NCBI GenBank assembly: GCA_045565995.1
Contig: JBJLEF010000009.1
Coordinates: forward strand, 62,001-126,000
Direction of reading: 5' to 3'
Source: UBA721 sp002705165
GTDB taxonomy: Bacteria; Planctomycetota; Planctomycetia; Pirellulales; Pirellulaceae
Length of the DNA stretch: 64,000 bases
This document shows positions 1-9,680 of this stretch, in pieces (the stretch's first letter is position 1; each line of letters opens with the position of its first letter). The notes under the pieces are model-generated. The model was not told where the DNA came from. It did no database searches and saw nothing but the letters and a program-made list of their open reading frames with translations. A program made the translations under genes and the position numbers.

Positions 1-1
1 T

Positions 2-733
2 GCCAACTTCATCATTCTGTATCGTCAGGGCTACGAATTAGTTGACGAGCCTCAAACCGACGGGATTCCGCAGCCTGCCTCTGCCGTGGAAATTGACTTC
101 CTGAGGGAATCCGAAAGGGATTTCACTCAGGTACTGGACCTCGTCGGAAAACGCCTCCTGTATGAACCCGATCTTCTCGATGAAGAACCTATCGACATCC
201 TTCCTGCCTATCCGCTCGACATTAGCCTGGCGAACACGATCGATCTACTAATGGACAATGCCTCTACAAGTTCGAACCCGACCATTCCTGGAAGGCTTAA
301 CATCAACCAGGCGCCTCGCCTCCTGCTTCAGGGCGTACCTGGACTCAGTGACGAGATGATTGATTTCATTATTCAAACGAGGTCGATCGATCCGTACCAG
401 GATCAACAAAATTACTACCGCCACGAAACCTGGTTGCTGAAACAGTCCGGCATCACTTTCCTTCTTGGGGGCACCCCCTTTACTCTAGAGAACATGAAAG
501 CCCTGCAACCGTTTATTTGCGGAGGTGGCAGTGTCTTTCGGGCACAGATTATCGGCTACTACGAAGGCGGCACAGCCTCGGCACGAGGCGAAGTCGTTAT
601 AGATGCTACAACCGTCACACCTCGCATACGTTTGTGGCGTGACTTAAGCCATTTAGGCCGTGGATATCCCCTAGACGTGCTAGGCTTACACTACGCTGGT
701 GGGAACCAAACAGCCTTACCATCCGTTCAATAA
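2..733 (+). CDS. gspK: GspK-like type II secretion protein (5'-truncated by window edge)
   Basis: The frame is open from base 2, so the gene begins before the window; the GTG at 86 is internal. The visible part contains GRLNINQAP followed by a PGLSDEMIDFIIQTR helix-hairpin-helix-like stretch. That is the arrangement of the GspK minor pseudopilin, which caps the pseudopilus tip in type II secretion. A GGTP..TLENMKALQPFI segment follows, matching the second GspK lobe. The prepilin leader is not visible. The next gene starts 22 bases downstream and the gene order K-L-M-D is the usual one, which supports the call. It could also be a general-secretion K-like protein of a pilus-type system; the family is more certain than the system. 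Confidence 0.75.
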   Translation, partial: ANFIILYRQGYELVDEPQTDGIPQPASAVEIDFLRESERDFTQVLDLVGKRLLYEPDLLDEEPIDILPAYPLDISLANTIDLLMDNASTSSNPTIPGRLNINQAPRLLLQGVPGLSDEMIDFIIQTRSIDPYQDQQNYYRHETWLLKQSGITFLLGGTPFTLENMKALQPFICGGGSVFRAQIIGYYEGGTASARGEVVIDATTVTPRIRLWRDLSHLGRGYPLDVLGLHYAGGNQTALPSVQ

Positions 734-755
734 CCTTCCCTAAAAGGAACACATT

Positions 756-2376
756 ATGGCTAAATTCATCGCATATGAATGGGATGATCAGTCAGTCCGG
801 GCAATCTCTGCTTCCTTAAAGGGTGCAGACATTGCTATTCACGCGACTCGTAGAACAAAAGTTAGAGGCTGCCACTGAGGATACGGCCACTGACACGAAG
901 CTTGAGAATGCAATTTCTGCGGCGTTGGAAAGTGCCGGGGCAAGTCGTGGGCAAGCCACCGCCTTCAGTGCCAGACGCTCCCAGGCTGAAGTGCGGATGC
1001 TCACATTTCCGAAGGTTCCTGACCATGACCTACCTGACATGGTTCGCATTCAGGCTCCGCAGGTCTTCAATGCGGGGACTGATGGTCTGCTCGATTTTAC
1101 CCCGATCGGAGAACTACAGGACGGACAACGTTACATTGCCGCCGCTGCCCTAAGCAACGAGATGCAAGTCGATACAATCAGTTCGGCAACCGTTGCGGGC
1201 GTAACAATCAGCAATATGGCGCTACATCCATTTGGAAGCGCCTCCTATGTCAATAAGCATCTTCCAAGCAGCGACTCCAGGCTAATCATCGATTTGCTGG
1301 GCGTCGAAGCTGAATTAACCATTGCTCGCGATGGTGTCGCCCACCTGGTGCGTACCATACGTTTGGTTCCTGATGCACCCGATGTAAACTATATCGCTTC
1401 GGAAGTTAAACGCACACTCACTTCTTATGAAAATCAACCTAACGGTTCAGACGTTACCGAAATTATAGTCGCGGGGACGGGAACTGTTCAGCAGTCACTA
1501 TTGGAAACGCTAAAACCCATTCTTAGTGAGCCCGTCCGTTTGTTTGACCCACTGGAATTTGCAAGCCTCGACGCATCAATTCAAAACAATATGCCCGAGA
1601 ACCCTGCTGCCTTCCTGGGGCTCATTGGTTTGGCCGAACAATTGACGGCCGGGGTTACCCCACCGATCGACTTCCTTAACCCCACACAGCCTCCCAAACA
1701 AACTGAAACTCGGGACAAGGCGGTGAGAACTGGGGTTTATGCAACACTGGCCTTAGTCGTCCTGATCGTCGCATTATGGGTTCCAATCTTCAATTATCAG
1801 GGAGAAATTTCAGAAAAACGCCCTCCTGCCGAACTGCGTACAGCTTTGCAAAAACAACTCGATCAAGTTGATTCCCAACTGAAAGCCATTCAGGCCTATG
1901 AGGCGTCCGCCGTCAATTGGCTGGATGAACTGGCACTCTTGTCTGACACATTACCCCCGAATCCCAACGACGTCATTATCGATGGTTTTTCGGGGAAGAT
2001 CCGATAACAGTCCGAGCCGTACGGCCGACACGCCTTTGGGGCAGTATCTTCCTGGATATGCACCTCAAAAACTCGAGCGTATTCGAACAACTTTCAACCA
2101 CACTCGATGGTGGCACCCATCTCGTGGCAGTCCCAAGGCCTTACACCCGACACAACGGAAGACGGGCAGTATACTCGACGAACCCAGCAAACCATTACAA
2201 TCCTGCCGCCTAATGAACAGGAGGCTAATGACGACTCAAGTGATACTGAATCCACCGAAGCGGATTCTACAGGAACCGACGCCAAAGACGGCTCCCCAAG
2301 TACTGACAGCTCCGATGAAGTCGGCGAAGCCGAAATCGAACAAGTTAGTGCGTCAAATGACAAGGACGGAGAATAA
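756..2376 (+). pseudogene. GspL-like (PilM-PilN fusion) assembly protein with apparent frameshifts
   Basis: The ATG at 756 follows an aaaagga ribosome site and opens MAKFIAYEWDD, the typical start of planctomycete PilM/GspL-like proteins, but this frame stops at 876-878. Similarity continues in the +1 frame from about 845 to a stop at 2005, with a PilM-like part, a membrane segment (GVYATLALVVLIVALWVPIF) and a PilN-like coiled region. PilN-like sequence then continues in another frame (ITVRAVRPTRLGSIFLDMHL, about 1995-2110) and returns to the previous frame near 2110-2135 (GLTPDTTEDGQYTRRTQQ) until 2376, with an acidic tail. At least three shifts are therefore needed for one product. GspL is the inner-membrane platform protein that links the secretion ATPase to the pseudopilus. 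Whether these are mutations or assembly errors cannot be decided here. Confidence 0.7.
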
Positions 2377-2379
2377 GCC

Positions 2380-3619
2380 ATGAACGATCGCGAAAAGAAA
2401 CTACTACTATTCTTGCTTTTAGCCGTCGTGCTAGGCACGGTATTGACCGGCACCAAAAGCTATTGGACCTATCTTAGTGACCTTAAAAGTGACTTAACTG
2501 CGGCGGAGCAGGATCGAGAATCCTACGAAGCGAACCAAAAAGCCACCGAAATATACCAACGCACGGTCGACGACTATGAAACAATGTCCTTGGGTAAAAA
2601 CCGTAACCACGCCCTAGCCTCCTACAAAACGTGGCTTATTAATTTGCTCGAAACGGAATTGGGGCTGGAAGACGTTCGCATCACCAATGAACCAACTCGC
2701 GAAATCGATCGGAAACTACCACCGACATACCTTCGGAATCAACTGCGAATCAGATCTTAAGACGCTGACTCAATTCCTGTATCGCTTCGAAACAAAGAAA
2801 CTATTACACCGAATTAAAGACCTTGTCGTAAATCCCACCGGCTACGATCAATTGCAAATCCGCGTAACTATCGAAGCCATCTCCTTAATTACAGCCGAAG
2901 AAGAGGTAGATATCGCTTCCATCGGACACGATGAATCACTGGTAGATGGCAGTCACGAAGACTACTGGAAACGAATCTCTAACCGGAATTTCTTCGGGCC
3001 GGAAAACAAGGCACCAACATTCACTCCGCCTCCCATCGCGGCAACCGTTGGCGAGACCGAGTCCCGCACCCTGAGTGCAAGTGCCGGTGTCAATGAACAG
3101 AATCTGCAAAATGTCAGCTATTCCCTCGTTGAAGCTTCTATTCCAGCCAAAGTGAAGGCCTCGATTACAGGAAATCGGCTCATGGTCTCTAGCGATGAAA
3201 TCGGTCGATACCAATTCGATATCAATGTCACCGATACCGGCCTGCCGGCCAAGACGGTCACCAAAACGGTCGCGGTAACTATCAGTGAAAAACCGAAGCC
3301 AAGACCTCCAACTGTGAGGCCTGAACCACCCAAACCTCCCGTTTTCGATGTCGCCCAACTAGCCTACTTTACCAGCACCGTCCAAATTAATGATCGGGTT
3401 GAAGTTTGGATCCATCGCCGGGACCAGGGCCAGATTGTCAAACTCCCAATCGGAGCAGCCCTTGAGATCGGTGCCATTAAAGGCAAGATCCACGCCGTGA
3501 ACCAACGCTACCTGACGATTATCACGCCGAACCAGGAACTACTGGAAATAAAGGCTGGAAAGGCCCTCAGCACCGCTGTGAACGTTACCGAACAGGCAGA
3601 GGCTCTGCTATCGCCATAA
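2380..3619 (+). pseudogene. GspM/PilO-like protein with an Ig-like insert and PilP/GspC-like end; one apparent frameshift
   Basis: The ATG at 2380 lies 3 bases after the previous stop. The first frame gives an N-terminal membrane helix (LLLFLLLAVVLGTVLTGT) and a coiled coil as in PilO/GspM, then stops at 2760. Continuation is in the +1 frame from about 2715 (HTFGINCESDLKTLTQFLYR), the second half of the PilO ferredoxin-like fold. From about 3010 to 3290 there is a segment resembling cadherin/Ig-like domains (YQFDINVTDTGLPAKTVT), then a Pro/Lys-rich linker and a C-terminal stretch (about 3350-3590) resembling the small PilP/GspC domain that contacts the secretin. One single-base shift would restore a product of about 412 residues. 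The order before gspD supports an alignment-subcomplex role. Confidence 0.65.
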
Positions 3620-3640
3620 CGTGGGTAACCTAGGAAAAAC

Positions 3641-3688
3641 AAGAAAGCGAGTGGCACTGTAAGTTGGCAGTATTACTCGCTTTTTCTT
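3641..3688 (+). terminator. Rho-independent terminator after the gspM-like gene
   Basis: The arms aaagcgagt (from 3644) and actcgcttt (from 3675) form a 9-bp stem with a 22-base loop. The 3' side runs into tttttctt. It lies between the gspM-like stop and gspD, so gspD may have its own promoter in the 130 bases that follow. Confidence 0.65.
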
Positions 3689-3831
3689 CGTTTAAAGTGT
3701 CAAGGACTTTGGCGGTTATTCCGATTCTACAGAACATAACGGGTCCTGCGCTTAAGAATCGCCTGCGCATAATCAGTAGGGACGCTGGTTTGGTAAAAAA
3801 TTTGGCTAGCCCTAAATGACAATTGAGAGAA

Positions 3832-6800
3832 ATGGAAATGGAATTCCTGTTCAAAAAATCGCTCAGACGACTCGGCATGAGCATCACGATGATCATGCTG
3901 TTTAGCAGCCCCCTACTCTTGGCTCAAACTTCGACAGACAACACAACCGTGTTGCAAGTGAAGCACAATCAGGCTCCGGCTTTGGCCACTAGGCTAGAGT
4001 CGGTGCTCAAAGATTTTGGTGTCAGTGCTCAGGTCACCGCGAATCGCGCCAACAATACATTAATTGTGAACGGATCCTCCAACGCTCACAAAATCGCAGC
4101 AGATTTACTTCGAACGCTCGACAAGCCGGCTACAAGCCAACCCGCTCAGGTTACCAAGCAAAGTACCTCCAAGGTGGTCGGCTATAATGTGCCCACCGAT
4201 ATGTTGGCTGAGACTGCCCAGAAGATTCAGGCGGCATTTGCTAATCAAAAGGAAGTGAAGGTAGTGCCCGACGCTCGTACAGGGCAAGTTGTCGTTATTG
4301 CCGGAGACCTAGTGCACCAACAAATTGCTCAGTATCTCGGAACTGTCTCGAATTCGGCCCGAACTGCCGTGCAACCCGTTTCGAGTACTGCCAAGCCAGT
4401 CCATCAACTAAAAAGTATTGGCTGGAAGGAATTTGAAGCGTCCATTCAAAGCATGATGGGCGGTAAACTCAATCTCAGTACCAACCCTACTGGAGAAGTC
4501 GCCAGCCTTGCCGTTCCGTCCCGATCCGGGAGCGGAGCGCTTCTTCAGGTTAATCGTCGGACCAACACAATAACCATCGAGGGAGATGCTGTTGCCAGAC
4601 AGGCGTGGTTGAAAATCACCCGTCTTTTGGACCAGCCAACGACTGGTAAGGAAGAGCGTACTGGAATCGTTCCCGTCGAAAAGGCGAGTCCCAACACCGT
4701 TAATAAAGCAGTAGCCCTTGTCGAAAATGCTGAAAAGGAGGCTGGCGGCGACAAGGGGGCTCTACAGAGAACCGGTAACCGCAAAGCCTGGGGGGGGGAC
4801 CTTGTCAGCTCTATCTTTAATCAGGATGCTGTGGCTCAAGAGGGGGCTCCTGTTGTGGAAGATTCCGACGGAGATGAGGAAATAGGTGAGACCCTACTTC
4901 AAATCGAGCCCGGGGAAGCTGGCTTAATTGGCCCTGTGCAAATAGAGTTTGTTGAAGGCCTTGGCGTCTTTATCATCAAGGGTCATCGTAGTGATGTGGC
5001 CCGAGTGATTGAAATTATCGAGGAAATTGAACAGCGGACTAGCGAGACTCAGCCTTCCGTAGAGATCCACAATCTGAAACACGTGGATAGCAATGTGATC
5101 ACGGAACTGATCGAGGAGCTATATGATGATGTCTTTGGTTCTCGAAATAGTAACGTTAGTATCACTGCTCTTGATAAGCCAAATGCTCTGCTTCTTATCG
5201 GCCGCGAAGAAAGCATGTCGGCCATCAAAGATCTGATTGCAAAATTAGATCAGCCGGTGAGACCAGATACTCAATTTGAGATATTTGCCCTTAAGCACAT
5301 GTCTGCGCTTGATGCGGAACGACAAATTCGGTCTTTTTATACGAACCAACCGGGTGGTGACGAAGAGCAACGCCCCGGGCTAGGCGTTCGGCCCCGTGTT
5401 ATTGCGGATTATCGCACCAATAGCCTGATTGTTCACGCCGCTCCTCGCGATGTAAAAGAGATCGCAGCTTTACTGGAAAGGCTGGACGTCGAAGAATCTC
5501 CGGCAACCAATCAGCTAAGAGTATTTCGCCTAAAGAACGCACTTTCCGCTGATCTTCAACCAGTATTGCAAGAGGCTATTACGGGTATTTCCGCCAATCA
5601 GGGCAACCAAGGCGGCGGTCAGCAGGGCAGCACCGCCACGATCAGCCCGCAATCCTCCAAGTTAGAAATACTGACCATTACCAACGAGGGGGAAAGCAAG
5701 GTCAACTCAGGTATCTTGGCCGGGGCAACCGTCACCGCAGACGAAAACGTCAATGCACTTGTAGTACGGGCTCCCGCTACGGCGATGCCATTGATCGAAG
5801 AGCTAATAACGCAACTCGATCAGCTTCCTAACGCTGAAGCTCAAATCAAAGTATTTCAGGTTGAGAACGGTGACGCGATCAACCTCACGCAATTACTTCA
5901 GGAATTATTCGGCCTTCAGGTTACGGCCGGGTCCAATGCGAGTAGCAATGCCTTCAACACTGCTCTTAGTGCTGGTTCTGGTGGTATCGGGGGCGGAGAA
6001 TCATCCCTTGTTCCATTGCGTTTCGCTGTCGACCAACGTACGAATAGTGTTATTGCCTCCGGGTCCGAAACCGACTTGGACATTGTCGAGCTTCTCTTGA
6101 TACGGCTCGACGAAGGGGATATTGAAACACGACGAAGTGAAGTGATCCGGTTGAAAAATGCGGATGCCTCCTCTGTTGGGCAAACACTACAAACCTATGT
6201 TAACACCCAGCGACAACTGCTGACCCAGTCACTGAGCCAGCAGACTAGCATTGCTAACTACGAAATAGAGGCGACCGAAGTAGTAGTCGCCTGGGACGTC
6301 GCGAGTAATTCAGTTATTATTTCCGCTCAGCCGAAGACCTTCGATACCTTGACGGCCCTTGTCGATGAATTGGACTTTGAACCTGACATGGTGATGATTC
6401 AGGTGATCATTGCTGAAGTGGAACTGAACGATAGCTTTGAAGCGGGCGTCGAGCTTGGCCTGCAGGATAGCTTGCTGTTTGATCGAGGTGCATCCACGAA
6501 CGGTTTCGCCTGGCATGGACAAACACTCGGTAATGACCCTGGGGCCACTGCTTCGAGCGCAAACCTTGCCGGTCAGGTTATCTCTGGTTTTGGAATGGGG
6601 CGAAATAGTGCGGCTCTCGGATACGGTGGACTTGCAGTCAGCGCTGCTAACGAGTCAATTCATATCATGATGAGGGCACTTCAGGATCGCGGCCGCCTTC
6701 AAATACTCAGCCGACCTCAACTCATGACCTTAGACATGACCGAGGGATTTGTTCAGGTGGGTTCAGACATTAGGCAAATCACAGGCAGTCAGGCAAATCA

Positions 6801-7722
6801 GTTTGGTGGTATTACCAATACCTCAGAACCGGTTTCCATTGGACTGCTAATCAACGTCAGGCCTCGCGTAACAGTCGACGGCAGGATTGTCATGGTCGTC
6901 GGAGCCGAGAAGTCTGAGTTGGGAGAAGCGAGTTCCGGTACGGTTGTAGGTATCAACCCGGACGGAATGGCAGTTATGGCGGCACCGATCAATAAAACAA
7001 CAGCCGAAACAGTGATCAGTGCCAGGGATGGCGAAACGGTCGTCTTCGCCGGATTAATCACCAAGGACAAGGCCGTAGCCCGGCGCAGCGTGCCTTTGCT
7101 GGGAGATCTTCCCGGGCTTGGCAGTCTCTTTCGGTACGATGTCGAAACTGAAAAACGCAAGGAACTGTTGATTATCATGACACCTCACATCGTACGTGGC
7201 GAAGAGGATGTTGATCGCATCAAAGCCTTGGAAACAGAACGAATGAGTTGGTTGTTGTCAGATCTGACTGAGATTCACGGTGACACCGGAATCAAAGAAG
7301 GGCGTGGTTTTTGGGGCGAACCCGGAACCGTGATTTACCCGGATGACGATCCAGCCGGAACACTACTGGACCACGCGTTTCCGTCTTCCTCTATGGGCGG
7401 AGGGCTTCCGCAGCTTGAAACGAACCAACTGCAGAGTCGACATATGTTCCCTCGAAGCGGGAACCCACGGGTGATGCAGGCAAATCCATACAACCCTCAA
7501 CCACCGTTGCCTGCTCCTTCCCAGCCAGCCTACCAACAGCGCAATACTCCGGTTCCGCAAGCCCCGGGTGGTGTCAGTGCTAACCCCTATTTGCCGGCGA
7601 ACAACGTGGGCGGCCAGAGGGCAACCAATTATACCTCGCAGCCACAGCAGCCATATAATGGCCAAATTCGCCGCGTCCCCCCCCAAACGCCGCAGAACTA
7701 TACGACTCCGATTAGTCGTTAA
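3832..7722 (+). CDS. gspD: Very long type II secretion secretin (GspD-like)
   Basis: Outer-membrane secretin forming the secretion channel. The ATG at 3832 is preferred over the in-frame TTG at 3823; a gagagaa site precedes it and an export signal follows (ITMIMLFSSPLLLAQ). The product is about 1,296 residues, roughly twice a usual GspD. Residues about 40-850 hold a string of small N-type modules recognisable by repeated endings such as ANRANNTLIVNG, DYRTNSLIVHA, DENVNALVVRA and DQRTNSVIASG; I count seven or eight. The secretin barrel domain is at about 855-1125, with the conserved VPLLGDLPGLGSLFR near its end. The last 120 residues are rich in Pro, Gln and Asn in place of an obvious pilotin-binding segment. 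The reading frame is intact through a run of nine G at 4790-4798. Confidence 0.92.
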   Translation: MEMEFLFKKSLRRLGMSITMIMLFSSPLLLAQTSTDNTTVLQVKHNQAPALATRLESVLKDFGVSAQVTANRANNTLIVNGSSNAHKIAADLLRTLDKPATSQPAQVTKQSTSKVVGYNVPTDMLAETAQKIQAAFANQKEVKVVPDARTGQVVVIAGDLVHQQIAQYLGTVSNSARTAVQPVSSTAKPVHQLKSIGWKEFEASIQSMMGGKLNLSTNPTGEVASLAVPSRSGSGALLQVNRRTNTITIEGDAVARQAWLKITRLLDQPTTGKEERTGIVPVEKASPNTVNKAVALVENAEKEAGGDKGALQRTGNRKAWGGDLVSSIFNQDAVAQEGAPVVEDSDGDEEIGETLLQIEPGEAGLIGPVQIEFVEGLGVFIIKGHRSDVARVIEIIEEIEQRTSETQPSVEIHNLKHVDSNVITELIEELYDDVFGSRNSNVSITALDKPNALLLIGREESMSAIKDLIAKLDQPVRPDTQFEIFALKHMSALDAERQIRSFYTNQPGGDEEQRPGLGVRPRVIADYRTNSLIVHAAPRDVKEIAALLERLDVEESPATNQLRVFRLKNALSADLQPVLQEAITGISANQGNQGGGQQGSTATISPQSSKLEILTITNEGESKVNSGILAGATVTADENVNALVVRAPATAMPLIEELITQLDQLPNAEAQIKVFQVENGDAINLTQLLQELFGLQVTAGSNASSNAFNTALSAGSGGIGGGESSLVPLRFAVDQRTNSVIASGSETDLDIVELLLIRLDEGDIETRRSEVIRLKNADASSVGQTLQTYVNTQRQLLTQSLSQQTSIANYEIEATEVVVAWDVASNSVIISAQPKTFDTLTALVDELDFEPDMVMIQVIIAEVELNDSFEAGVELGLQDSLLFDRGASTNGFAWHGQTLGNDPGATASSANLAGQVISGFGMGRNSAALGYGGLAVSAANESIHIMMRALQDRGRLQILSRPQLMTLDMTEGFVQVGSDIRQITGSQANQFGGITNTSEPVSIGLLINVRPRVTVDGRIVMVVGAEKSELGEASSGTVVGINPDGMAVMAAPINKTTAETVISARDGETVVFAGLITKDKAVARRSVPLLGDLPGLGSLFRYDVETEKRKELLIIMTPHIVRGEEDVDRIKALETERMSWLLSDLTEIHGDTGIKEGRGFWGEPGTVIYPDDDPAGTLLDHAFPSSSMGGGLPQLETNQLQSRHMFPRSGNPRVMQANPYNPQPPLPAPSQPAYQQRNTPVPQAPGGVSANPYLPANNVGGQRATNYTSQPQQPYNGQIRRVPPQTPQNYTTPISR

Positions 7723-7779
7723 CGTTCCGAGTCGTCAATGCTTCAACAGCATGCAAATTCTCTAGCTAGGTACTAAATA

Positions 7780-8691
7780 ATGATAACCCCCCAAACATTA
7801 TTCAGATTCGAATTTATCTGTATCGTCATCTCTACACTTGCCCTATCAAGTGGATGCAAGAGCCTGTCCGATTCGACCAAAGCCCTTGATGATTCGATGC
7901 CGTGGAATGCAGAACAAGCAGCTCAACGCAAACACGAGGAGAGTGCTTCCCGCATCGTTGCTATCTGGACTCATGATGTCCTGTCTGTCCCCACGAGTGG
8001 GGCGGTACAGGGATTTGGCGGCAGAATGTATTTCTACAATCGCAAACAAGAGGCTGTCGAAGTTGACGGACAACTAGTCGTCTATGCTTTTGACGACACC
8101 GACAACCCTACCGCGGATCATTCTCAACGCCAGCCCAATAGAAAATATGTTTTTCGTGCTGACCAGCTTTCCTCGCACCTAACGAAGTCCGAATTAGGAC
8201 CTTCCTATAGTTTCTGGCTTCCCTGGCAGAAACTCGGGGGACACGGAAAAAAGGTGAGCCTCGTTCCCGTCTTCATTCCCAATGAAGGAACTGTTATCAA
8301 TGGGTTGTTCAGTAAGGTTACCTTACCCGGCAATTCCCCAAATTCTGAAAAGCCAAGCGGCAAAGACCAGCTGGTAAATCGCCAGCCACCATCCTCCATG
8401 CGTGTGGACACTCTCGGTCGTCGACAGGGGTTTGATAGTCAGCATCATCGAAAGACACAAACTATTGATGTCTCACCAAGCTTAACTCGACATATGGCCT
8501 CTACTCCGCAGCAACAAATACGACCCACCAATGCCACATCTCCGGTCGTACCGGTCGCCATACCTCCTACCAATCTTGAGCTACCCAATTACGACGATTA
8601 CAACGCGCGTCGTCGTCCTACGGGTATTCAGACTTCTGTTAACCCATCAGGGTTAAAAACAATTAAGCTTGGACCACCACAGCGTCCCTAA
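7780..8691 (+). CDS. Putative lipoprotein linked to the secretion operon
   Basis: A 303-residue protein beginning 57 bases after gspD. Its N-terminus is a lipoprotein signal with a lipobox ending LALSSGC (Cys26). The middle (about 55-190) looks globular, with GFGGRMYFYNRK and VDGQLVVYAFDD. The C-terminal third is low-complexity and polar, rich in Pro, Ser, Gln and Arg. I do not recognise a named family, although similar lipoproteins beside secretins are known in planctomycetes. Its position and its ending just before a strong terminator suggest it is the last gene of the secretion operon. A pilotin-like or periplasmic accessory role is inference only. Confidence 0.7.
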   Translation: MITPQTLFRFEFICIVISTLALSSGCKSLSDSTKALDDSMPWNAEQAAQRKHEESASRIVAIWTHDVLSVPTSGAVQGFGGRMYFYNRKQEAVEVDGQLVVYAFDDTDNPTADHSQRQPNRKYVFRADQLSSHLTKSELGPSYSFWLPWQKLGGHGKKVSLVPVFIPNEGTVINGLFSKVTLPGNSPNSEKPSGKDQLVNRQPPSSMRVDTLGRRQGFDSQHHRKTQTIDVSPSLTRHMASTPQQQIRPTNATSPVVPVAIPPTNLELPNYDDYNARRRPTGIQTSVNPSGLKTIKLGPPQRP

Positions 8692-8709
8692 CCTTTTGTG
8701 GTCCAATGA

Positions 8710-8745
8710 AAAAGCCCGGATGCTTGAGCAACATCCGGGCTTTTT
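8710..8745. terminator. Strong bidirectional terminator between convergent genes
   Basis: The arms aaaagcccggatg and catccgggctttt form a 13-bp GC-rich stem with a 9-base loop. It is flanked by A-rich sequence on the left and T-rich sequence on the right, so it can serve the lipoprotein gene on the + strand and the BON gene on the - strand. Confidence 0.85.
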
Positions 8746-8767
8746 GCTTTATGGCAGTCACAAAGAA

Positions 8768-9379
8768 CTAATTGTCTTCGGGCTGCTTTTCTGTGATGCC
8801 TAGGTTGTTATTAACAGAATTGATACCCGGTTCTAAAAGCACCAAACGCTCAATGAGAGATTTTTCTCGTTCGGAAACGACCTCACCTGTCAGCGTCGCT
8901 GTTGATTGTTCTAGGTCTACCACTACTTTGTTAAAGCGGGATAAGCCCGGAAGCTTCGTCAGTCGTGTTTGAGCTTTTTGTTTTACATTAGCCACAACAA
9001 TGGGACGTACTTGAAATTTAACCACAAAAGGAAACCGTAGGTTAGCCCCGGGTTGTTGCTGTTGCTGGCCCCCAAACATACCTCCCATCATCCCTCGGCC
9101 CATGCCTCCCATGCCTCCAAATCCACCCATGCCTCCAAATCCACCCATGCCGCCGGCTCCGCCCATGCTAGCTTGACTGGACGCAGCACGCGGATCGCCC
9201 CCGATCCCACCGCCGCCGACGAACCCCTGGTTCGCTGTTTGGCTGGATATTTCACCGGTCGACGAGACCTGACCGCCCTGTCCGGCTTGCGTAGTTTGAT
9301 TCCCTACTTGCCCATAAGCCATCGGTACCCAAACGAAGACGGAAACCACGGTTAAGAAGTATTTCATTGGTGTTAACAT
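8768..9379 (-). CDS. Exported BON-domain protein with a Gly/Met-rich repeat
   Basis: The start is set at the ATG at 9379 (MLTPMKYF), or the in-frame ATG at 9367, because a signal peptide follows (YFLTVVSVFVWVPMAYGQ); the longer frame to 9493 adds an unlikely Arg-rich leader. The mature protein has a Gln/Gly-rich region, then repeated GGM/GGF units (GGMGGFGGMGGFGGMGGMGR), then a run of five Gln. The C-terminal 75 residues resemble a BON domain (KVVVDLEQSTATLTGEVVSE, then LEPGINSVNNNLGI). BON domains are thought to bind phospholipid or act at envelopes in the OsmY and secretin families. An envelope role is likely; the precise function is unknown. It converges with the secretion operon. Confidence 0.8.
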   Translation of the reverse strand: MLTPMKYFLTVVSVFVWVPMAYGQVGNQTTQAGQGGQVSSTGEISSQTANQGFVGGGGIGGDPRAASSQASMGGAGGMGGFGGMGGFGGMGGMGRGMMGGMFGGQQQQQPGANLRFPFVVKFQVRPIVVANVKQKAQTRLTKLPGLSRFNKVVVDLEQSTATLTGEVVSEREKSLIERLVLLEPGINSVNNNLGITEKQPEDN

Positions 9380-9680
9380 GTTATTTTGCCCTGCTAATGC
9401 AACTAATTTGAGGTCAGCCCTACAAAAAGACCGCCAACAAAGTCTAATTCGACATTGCTGAACCGACCTGTATAGTCGTAAATACCGCCTCAATCGATTA
9501 TAAACGTAAATTGAGACGTTTTACCTGAATAAACCCAAAACACCACAAACTCATGGTAATCGCTATAATTTAACGCCTTGCATTCCTAGTTTAACAACTT
9601 ACTGTACGAAACCTTAGGGTATCAGCGGTGTTTAACGGCTTAGTGTGTTCCCCCAAAAACAATTGAAGGCTATCATCTGC
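9380..9680. promoter_or_regulatory. Divergent intergenic region
   Basis: About 300 bases without a gene, separating two divergently transcribed exported proteins, so it should hold promoters in both directions. A TATAAT hexamer lies at 9564-9569 on the + strand without a convincing -35 partner. A short inverted repeat, ctcaat (9489-9494) and attgag (9510-9515), could be an operator or chance. No small gene was recognised. Confidence 0.35.

Noticed and set aside
756..2376. Programmed ribosomal frameshifting in the gspL-like gene
   Set aside because: At least three shifts in both directions would be needed, and no slippery heptamer with a following structure was seen.
4545..4784. Antisense and alternative-frame openings within gspD
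   Set aside because: They lie within a strongly supported coding frame and show no domain or ribosome site; they are shadows.
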